From the NCBI GenBank assembly GCA_018812385.1, contig JAHJDU010000095.1, positions 1 through 18,310 of the forward strand: DNA of 18,310 nt, read 5' to 3'. The position numbers and the translations under genes are program-made. Below the pieces are notes generated by a model. It saw nothing but the letters and a program-made list of their open reading frames with translations, did no database searches and was not told where the DNA came from. Below are positions 12,839 to 18,310 of the stretch, one piece after another. This DNA is from Pseudomonadota bacterium (lineage in GTDB: Bacteria > Desulfobacterota > Desulfobacteria > Desulfobacterales > Desulfobacteraceae). Positions within the stretch are counted from its first letter, which is position 1. Each line of letters starts with the position of its first letter.

Positions 12839-15800
12839 TTGTTAAATATCTTTAAAAGCAATAAAATGGAAAACCTGATGGACGCGCTGGCATCTGTTCT
12901 GGAAGAAGTGCCGGACAATCCAATGATGCCTGAATGGATCAGTATCCAGTCCAGGGGGATGAAGCAGTGGATTTCCATGCAAATGGCACAAAACCTGGGT
13001 GTCTGTGCAAATATGCATTTTTGTTTTCCAAGACAGATGATTGACCAGATTCTCACAAGTTTTATGCCCCCAAAAGATCAGCAAAATCGCCAGAATCAGC
13101 AAACTTTGCAAGTTCAGTATGAAAGCTTGAATGAAAATCTTCTTTTCTGGTCAATCATGAAATTAATTAATGAAAACAGGGCACAAAAATCTCTGTCAAG
13201 TATTGAAAATTATATAAAAGAGGATGAAACAGGAAAAAAACTTTATCAGCTTTCCATGAAGATTGCAAAAGTGTTTGACGATTACCAGGTTTACAGGTCT
13301 CACATGCTTATTGACTGGCAAAACCATCAATCCCATGAAACCTTGAAAGATCCTGTGGCCCAATGGCAGGCAGAACTCTGGGCAAAGATTGTATCAAAAG
13401 ATCCTCAAAATCATCTGGCATTTAAAGCCCGCACCTTTCTGGAAAAGTTTTCTTTAACAAACATCAACACGGATAATCTTCCGTCAAGGATGTCACTTTT
13501 TGGCATATCAGCACTTCCTGAACTGTTTTTGCAGGTGTTTGAAAAAATGTCTGAAATAATGGACATCAACCTTTTTCTTTTAACGCCATCCAACCAGTTC
13601 TTTTTTGATATCAAGTCAGAACGGCAGATAGGGAGGCTGGCCCTTAAGGAAGAAGCCGGGATAGATCCTGAGCATTTATACTATGAAATGACAAATCCGC
13701 TGCTGTCGTCTTTGGGAACAGCGGGAAAAGGGTTTCATTCCTGTCTTGAAGCATTTAATTACCATGAGCCTTTTGATGATTTGTTCCAGGACCCCATAAA
13801 TGGATCAGGCAAATCCAATACCATGCTTATGCAGCTTCAGTCAGATATATTAAATCTTATCCTGAGAAAACAAGGACATAAGGATGCCCCTGTCACCATT
13901 GCTGCATCTGACACCTCTGTTTGTATCCATGCCTGTCATTCTCCCATGAGAGAAGCCCAGGTATTAAAGGATCTTTTGTTAAACGAGTTTGAAAAAGATC
14001 CTGAACTTGCCCCCCATGATATCATTGTGATGATGCCTGATATTGAGGCATATGCACCATTTATCGAATCCGTCTTTTCCCTTGAAACATTCCTGCCATT
14101 TTCCATCAGTGACCGCAGGAAAAGATCTGAATCTGAATCTCTGGATGCTTTTTTAAAGATATTGGCACTCAGGAACGCAAGGCTTGAACAGAAACAGGTG
14201 CTTGATCTTTTGCTGTCTGAATCCATTGCCAGAAAATTTAATATCATGACAGAAGAGATCTATTATATTGAAAAAATGGCTGAGGATGCCAGAATTTTAT
14301 GGGGCAGGGATGGGGATCACAGAGAAACTCTGGGATTGCCGGCCTTTGAAGAAAATACCTGGCAGTTTGGACTGCAGCGGCTTTTTATGGGCATGGCCAT
14401 GCCTGAAAATCATGGCGCATTAGTGCAGGATATCCTGTCGTGTCAATCCTTTGAAGGACTTGATCTTGAGGTGCTGGGTAAATTTGCAGCCTTTTGTCAC
14501 ACTTTGTTTTTGTGCCTTGAAACCCTGGCCGGTAAAAAAACAATTGAAAAATGGTGTGAGGCCTTGAAAAAAATATCCATTTTATTAATGGATCGGAATT
14601 TTAAAAACGGGGAAGACCTGGTTTTTCTGAGTCAAACCATTGATGGACTTAAGGAAAATGCCCAGAAAGCAGGATTCAGTGACCTTGTCTCATTTGAAGT
14701 GATAAATTCCCATATTGAGCAGAAGCTTGATCAAAATATTTCCCAGGGGAATTTTCTGGCAGGAAATATCACGTTTTGCAATATCATGCCCATGCGCAGT
14801 ATCCCATTCAAGATTGTCGTTTTGATGGGAATGGATGAAAAAGCTTTCCCCAGGCAGGCTTTCACCCCGGGCTTTAACCTGATAAAAAAATATCCAAAAC
14901 CTGGTGATAAATCAGAGAGGGATGAAGACAGATATCTATTCCTTGAAACCCTGCTGTCAGCAAGATCAAAGTTTATTATCACCTATACAGGCATGAGTAT
15001 ACAGGATAACTCAAAGATCCCCTGTGCTGGGGTTGTCAGTGAGCTTGCCGACACCATGGATCAAAGCTTTGTTTTTCAGCAGGGGTATGCCTATCATTTG
15101 TTTCATCCACTCCATCCATTTAATGAAGCATATTTTAATCAAACTGATTCTTTTTTTTCTTTTTCAAAGGATAATTGTCATATTGCAAGGGCTCTTTCGC
15201 TAATTAGATCGGAAGAGGGCAGGACCCAAAAGCGTATATTTGTCCCTGGATCGGCAGAAAAAGAATCAAAAGAAAAGCTGCCAGGCATTATGCTTGATGA
15301 ACTGATTCGTTTTTTCAAAAATCCTGTTCAAGGTTACATGAAAGAAGGATTAAACATAAAAGTGCCGGATGTGGAAGACCAGACCCATGACAGGGAAATC
15401 TTCTCCATATCAGGGCTGGATCAATATACCCTTGGCAGTTTTCTGGTTGAACAAAAAACAAGGTCTTCCAGGGAAACTCAATTTTATCCAATTATCAAGG
15501 CCATGGGAAGTCTTCCCTTTGGAGAGAAAGGCAGATTTGAATATGAAAAAATGGTGAGCATTGCCAGCCCTGTAATTGACGCTGCCAGAACCATTGTATC
15601 TAAAAAACAATTGCCCCCCATTGCCTTGGAAATAAATATAGACGGCTTGTTAGTTTCAGCAAATTTCACGGACATAAGAGAGGATGGGATGTATTCCTTA
15701 AGTTTTGGAAAGCTCAATAGTGCAAGATTGCTTTCCGGCTGGATCAGACATCTGTTTTTCAATATTAGTGCCCCTCCTGATTATCCTAAGGAAACCATTC

Positions 15801-16249
15801 TTATAGGGCGGGACCCAAAAGGGAAAAAGCCCGTTGTAACCTGTTCATTTCCTGCTTTGGAATCGGTTGCTCTTAAATATTTCAAGGAGTTGATTCAAAT
15901 TTATAAAAAAGGGAAAGCCCGTCCTTTTTATTTTTTCTGCGAAACATCCTGGTTATTTGCACAGGCCCTGCTAAAGGAAAAATTTGAGCCAGGCCTATCA
16001 GAACTGGACCCATCAGAACTGGACCCAGTAGAGCATGAGAGAGATTTGATCTTTAAAGCCATGAATAAATCAAAGACCAGCTGGTATGGCGGGTATTATC
16101 AAACAGGGGAAAAGGAAAATAGATATGTATCTCTTTGTGTTGAGAATAACGACCCTTTTGAAAGTGTTGATGCATTGCTTGCCTCGGGTTTTGTCCAAAA
16201 TTCCTTAACCGTGTATAAACCCTTGCTGGAAAATCTGAAAATAACATGA
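12839..16249 (+). CDS. recC: RecBCD exonuclease V, gamma subunit
   Basis: The 1136-residue protein matches RecC in length and layout. RecC is the Chi-recognising subunit of the RecBCD helicase-nuclease, which processes double-strand breaks for RecA. The N terminus (MLNIFKSNKMENLMDAL, then ISIQSRGMKQW and the block ending MHFCFP) is characteristic, as is the central segment around 641-672 containing CNIMPMRSIPFKIVVLMGMDE, followed by DEDRYLFLETLLSAR near 697-711. I use a TTG start at 12839 because a stop lies just upstream (12818), GGGGAA is eight bases ahead, and homologues begin at this point. A perfect 15-base tandem duplication at 15998-16027 adds a second SELDP to the protein. The stop overlaps the recB start. 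Confidence 0.94.
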   Translation: MLNIFKSNKMENLMDALASVLEEVPDNPMMPEWISIQSRGMKQWISMQMAQNLGVCANMHFCFPRQMIDQILTSFMPPKDQQNRQNQQTLQVQYESLNENLLFWSIMKLINENRAQKSLSSIENYIKEDETGKKLYQLSMKIAKVFDDYQVYRSHMLIDWQNHQSHETLKDPVAQWQAELWAKIVSKDPQNHLAFKARTFLEKFSLTNINTDNLPSRMSLFGISALPELFLQVFEKMSEIMDINLFLLTPSNQFFFDIKSERQIGRLALKEEAGIDPEHLYYEMTNPLLSSLGTAGKGFHSCLEAFNYHEPFDDLFQDPINGSGKSNTMLMQLQSDILNLILRKQGHKDAPVTIAASDTSVCIHACHSPMREAQVLKDLLLNEFEKDPELAPHDIIVMMPDIEAYAPFIESVFSLETFLPFSISDRRKRSESESLDAFLKILALRNARLEQKQVLDLLLSESIARKFNIMTEEIYYIEKMAEDARILWGRDGDHRETLGLPAFEENTWQFGLQRLFMGMAMPENHGALVQDILSCQSFEGLDLEVLGKFAAFCHTLFLCLETLAGKKTIEKWCEALKKISILLMDRNFKNGEDLVFLSQTIDGLKENAQKAGFSDLVSFEVINSHIEQKLDQNISQGNFLAGNITFCNIMPMRSIPFKIVVLMGMDEKAFPRQAFTPGFNLIKKYPKPGDKSERDEDRYLFLETLLSARSKFIITYTGMSIQDNSKIPCAGVVSELADTMDQSFVFQQGYAYHLFHPLHPFNEAYFNQTDSFFSFSKDNCHIARALSLIRSEEGRTQKRIFVPGSAEKESKEKLPGIMLDELIRFFKNPVQGYMKEGLNIKVPDVEDQTHDREIFSISGLDQYTLGSFLVEQKTRSSRETQFYPIIKAMGSLPFGEKGRFEYEKMVSIASPVIDAARTIVSKKQLPPIALEINIDGLLVSANFTDIREDGMYSLSFGKLNSARLLSGWIRHLFFNISAPPDYPKETILIGRDPKGKKPVVTCSFPALESVALKYFKELIQIYKKGKARPFYFFCETSWLFAQALLKEKFEPGLSELDPSELDPVEHERDLIFKAMNKSKTSWYGGYYQTGEKENRYVSLCVENNDPFESVDALLASGFVQNSLTVYKPLLENLKIT
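15998..16027 (+). repeat. In-frame 15-base tandem duplication inside recC
   Basis: The unit TCAGAACTGGACCCA occurs twice without interruption (15998-16012 and 16013-16027) and encodes SELDP-SELDP. The two copies are identical at every base, which suggests a recent slippage or duplication event. Confidence 0.9.
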
Positions 16250-18310
16250 TGAAGCCTCTGGACCCTTTTATAATAGATCTTGAAAAAACAACTCTGATTG
16301 AAGCCAGTGCAGGGACGGGGAAAACATATACCATTACCACTCTTTATTGTCGTCTTGCGGCCATGGGGTATCCTGTGGAATCCATTCTGGTGGTAACGTT
16401 TACAGAAGCTGCAGCAGCAGAACTCAAGCTGAGAATCCGGTCACGCCTTTTTAATACGCTTGCAGGCATTGCCGGGGACAGATTTAAAAATTTGTCCCCA
16501 CACCTTGATGAAGATGATCTGGTAAGGTTTTTAAGCTGCCATGAAAAATTGCCCCTGGTCTGTCAGAGACTGCAGCACGCATTAAATAGTTTTGACCAGA
16601 CGTCCATCATGACCATCCACTCTTTTTGTCTCAAGATATTAAAAGAAAATGCATTTGAAAGCCATTCCTTTTTTGATATTGAGCTTATGCCGGACCGATC
16701 GCTATTTTTAAGACAGGTCAGCTATGATTTTTTCATGGGTCATGTTAACAATCTGGATACCCTGTTTTTATCATATTTAAACCAGCGGCAGATAACACCG
16801 GAAAGCTTTGCTGCATCCTTTGGCCCGTTTGTTTCAAGGGCAGACCTTGTTTGCAAACCCATATCTGCAAGTTTTGAAAATATCTTTGGCGCATACAGAG
16901 AAACCTTAAAGAAACTCCATGATATCCTTTTAACAAGGGCAGGGGAGATCATCGAGTTGATCCAGAACCACAAAGGTATTGATAAAAAAAGTTATTCGAA
17001 AAAAAATGTTCCTGCCTGGCTTGAAGCCTCTTGTCTGAAAATAGACCAGCAAGGTGTGGATACGTTTTTTAAAATGACAGAAGACGGGGATAGCCTTTAT
17101 AAATTTACTCAAACAAGATTGGAACTAAAAACAAAACCAGGGCAGACACGGCCTGAACATGAATTTTTTGATTTATGCGAGCAAATGCTTTGTTTTTATA
17201 AAGTGTTTGAAAATAATCTTATCAGTCTGAAAATTGAATTTTTAGCTTTTTTCAATAAAGAGCTGGATAAAATGAAAAAAGCCCTGGGCATATGTTTTTT
17301 TGACGATCTTGTCAACGACCTCGCAGCAGCCCTTGAAACAGAGGATGCGCACAATCTTCAAAAGGCTGTCAGACAAACCTATAAAGCCTGCCTGATTGAT
17401 GAGTTCCAGGATACAGACCCACGGCAATATGATATTTTTTCAAAGTTTTTTTCCTTACAAGGCACCCCGTTTTTTATGATTGGAGATCCCAAACAGGCTA
17501 TTTATGCCTTCAGGGGGGGAGATATCTTTGCTTATTTAAAAGCATCAAAAGAAAGTGATCAAAAATTTACCCTTGAAAAAAATTATAGGTCAGCACCTTT
17601 GCTTGTTAAAGGGATTAATGAGGTTTTTTCAGGCAGTATTAATCCCTTTCTCTACGAACCCATTGAGTTTTTAAAGGTCAAAACTCCAAAAACAGCAAAG
17701 AATTTTCTGAAAGACAATGAAGAGTTTGTTCCGCCATTACAGTTTTGTTTTATAAAAAGAGACGGCCAGGCCATTGACTATCAGGGTTTTATCAGCAAAG
17801 ACACTGCAGCCGGGATTATTCCAAAAGCTGTAGCGATAGATATCCTGAGTTTACTGCAATCGGACAAGGTTTTGATTGACAAGGGCAAAAATGGCATGAA
17901 TCCTCAAAAGATCAGCCCTGAAGATATTGCCGTGCTTGTCCGGACAAACAAGCAGGCAGAACAGATACAAAAAGCCTTGTCTGATCTTAATATTCCTTCA
18001 TATCTTTCAAAAACAGGATCTGTTTTTGACGCAAGCCAGGCTATTGATCTGCATGATATATTATGGGCCGTAAATAACCCTGATAATAAGGGCTATATCA
18101 ATGCAGCCCTGTGTACATCCGTGTTTGGTTTTTCATCGGATAAGATTGTCAGCCTTGATAAAAAAGAAGATCTGTTTTTCAAGTGGCAGGATAGATTCAG
18201 AGAGTATAAACAAATCTGGGAAACCAAAGGGTTTGTCTCCATGGCCATGGCCCTTCTTCATTCTGATGAAGCTTTCCTAAAAGGAAACTTGAGCCTTGAC
18301 GAAAGGGGTA
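16246..18310 (+). CDS. recB: RecBCD exonuclease V, beta subunit (5' part, cut by window edge)
   Basis: A frame open for 688 codons runs off the right edge. RecB is the 3'-5' helicase and nuclease subunit, usually near 1200 residues, so roughly half is present. UvrD/Rep helicase motifs are clear: Walker A IEASAGTGKT (18-27), VVTFTEAAAAELK just after, MTIHSFC, motif II with DEFQDTDP (385-392), motif III GDPKQAIYAFRG (413-424) and motif IV LEKNYRS (443-449). The nuclease domain lies beyond the window. The start is ATGATG at 16246 or 16249, overlapping the recC stop TGA, which indicates translational coupling. The order recC-recB is that of recBCD operons; recD may follow outside the window. Confidence 0.94.
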   Translation, partial: MMKPLDPFIIDLEKTTLIEASAGTGKTYTITTLYCRLAAMGYPVESILVVTFTEAAAAELKLRIRSRLFNTLAGIAGDRFKNLSPHLDEDDLVRFLSCHEKLPLVCQRLQHALNSFDQTSIMTIHSFCLKILKENAFESHSFFDIELMPDRSLFLRQVSYDFFMGHVNNLDTLFLSYLNQRQITPESFAASFGPFVSRADLVCKPISASFENIFGAYRETLKKLHDILLTRAGEIIELIQNHKGIDKKSYSKKNVPAWLEASCLKIDQQGVDTFFKMTEDGDSLYKFTQTRLELKTKPGQTRPEHEFFDLCEQMLCFYKVFENNLISLKIEFLAFFNKELDKMKKALGICFFDDLVNDLAAALETEDAHNLQKAVRQTYKACLIDEFQDTDPRQYDIFSKFFSLQGTPFFMIGDPKQAIYAFRGGDIFAYLKASKESDQKFTLEKNYRSAPLLVKGINEVFSGSINPFLYEPIEFLKVKTPKTAKNFLKDNEEFVPPLQFCFIKRDGQAIDYQGFISKDTAAGIIPKAVAIDILSLLQSDKVLIDKGKNGMNPQKISPEDIAVLVRTNKQAEQIQKALSDLNIPSYLSKTGSVFDASQAIDLHDILWAVNNPDNKGYINAALCTSVFGFSSDKIVSLDKKEDLFFKWQDRFREYKQIWETKGFVSMAMALLHSDEAFLKGNLSLDERG

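Noticed and set aside
12733..13056. 107-codon antisense frame over the start of recC
   Set aside because: It overlaps the well-conserved recC N terminus on the opposite strand and has no domain or context support.
1..18310. Search for CRISPR arrays, transposase genes, phage genes, rRNA or tRNA
   Set aside because: No regularly spaced long repeats, no transposase or integrase motifs and no cloverleaf or rRNA core sequences were recognised by reading. Gene content and base composition look uniform across the window.

Overview
The window looks like chromosomal DNA of an anaerobic, sulfur-cycling bacterium of the Desulfobacterota, most likely Desulfobacteraceae (Desulfobacula/Desulfobacter-like). 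The evidence is a moderately low GC content, multiheme cytochromes, a sigma-54 activator with a cysteine-rich PAS domain, several periplasmic FeS and rhodanese proteins, and RecBC-type repair. The taxonomic call is inference; no rRNA or tRNA gene is present.

Region 1 (about 90-7770) is the notable part: a self-contained, apparently sigma-54-controlled, cell-envelope redox module. On the minus strand, read from about 3880 down to 127, are a lipoprotein with three rhodanese domains, a 54-residue exported peptide too short for ordinary gene calling, an octaheme cytochrome c of the tetrathionate reductase (OTR) family with a C-terminal membrane anchor, and a four-helix cytochrome b. Divergent from these, at 4071-5444, is a PAS/AAA+/Fis one-component enhancer-binding protein. 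Downstream of it on the plus strand are a membrane-anchored periplasmic thioredoxin-fold protein, a Tat-exported HybA-like four-cluster ferredoxin and a small four-helix membrane protein. Near-consensus -24/-12 promoters lie in front of both gene sets (3893-3908 minus and 5627-5642 plus), each with candidate upstream activator repeats 100-180 bp away. The regulator therefore sits between two operons it probably controls. The simplest model is quinol/quinone-linked electron flow through cytochrome b to periplasmic multiheme or FeS proteins acting on an inorganic sulfur compound, with rhodanese and thioredoxin proteins handling sulfane sulfur. The substrate and the direction of electron flow cannot be read from sequence.

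Region 2 (7704-9133) begins with a bidirectional terminator, followed on the minus strand by a CYTH-domain triphosphatase-like gene and an EamA-family transporter.

Region 3 (about 9180-12740, plus strand) holds a 290-base intergenic stretch full of inverted repeats. It is followed by an MTA phosphorylase (mtnP) and adenine phosphoribosyltransferase (apt), which together recycle methylthioadenosine to AMP, then an MFS transporter and a membrane-anchored 3D/beta-barrel-domain protein.

Region 4 (12839 to the right edge) carries recC and the first 688 codons of recB, translationally coupled. recD, if present, lies outside the window. I saw no CRISPR array, insertion sequence, phage gene or RNA gene.
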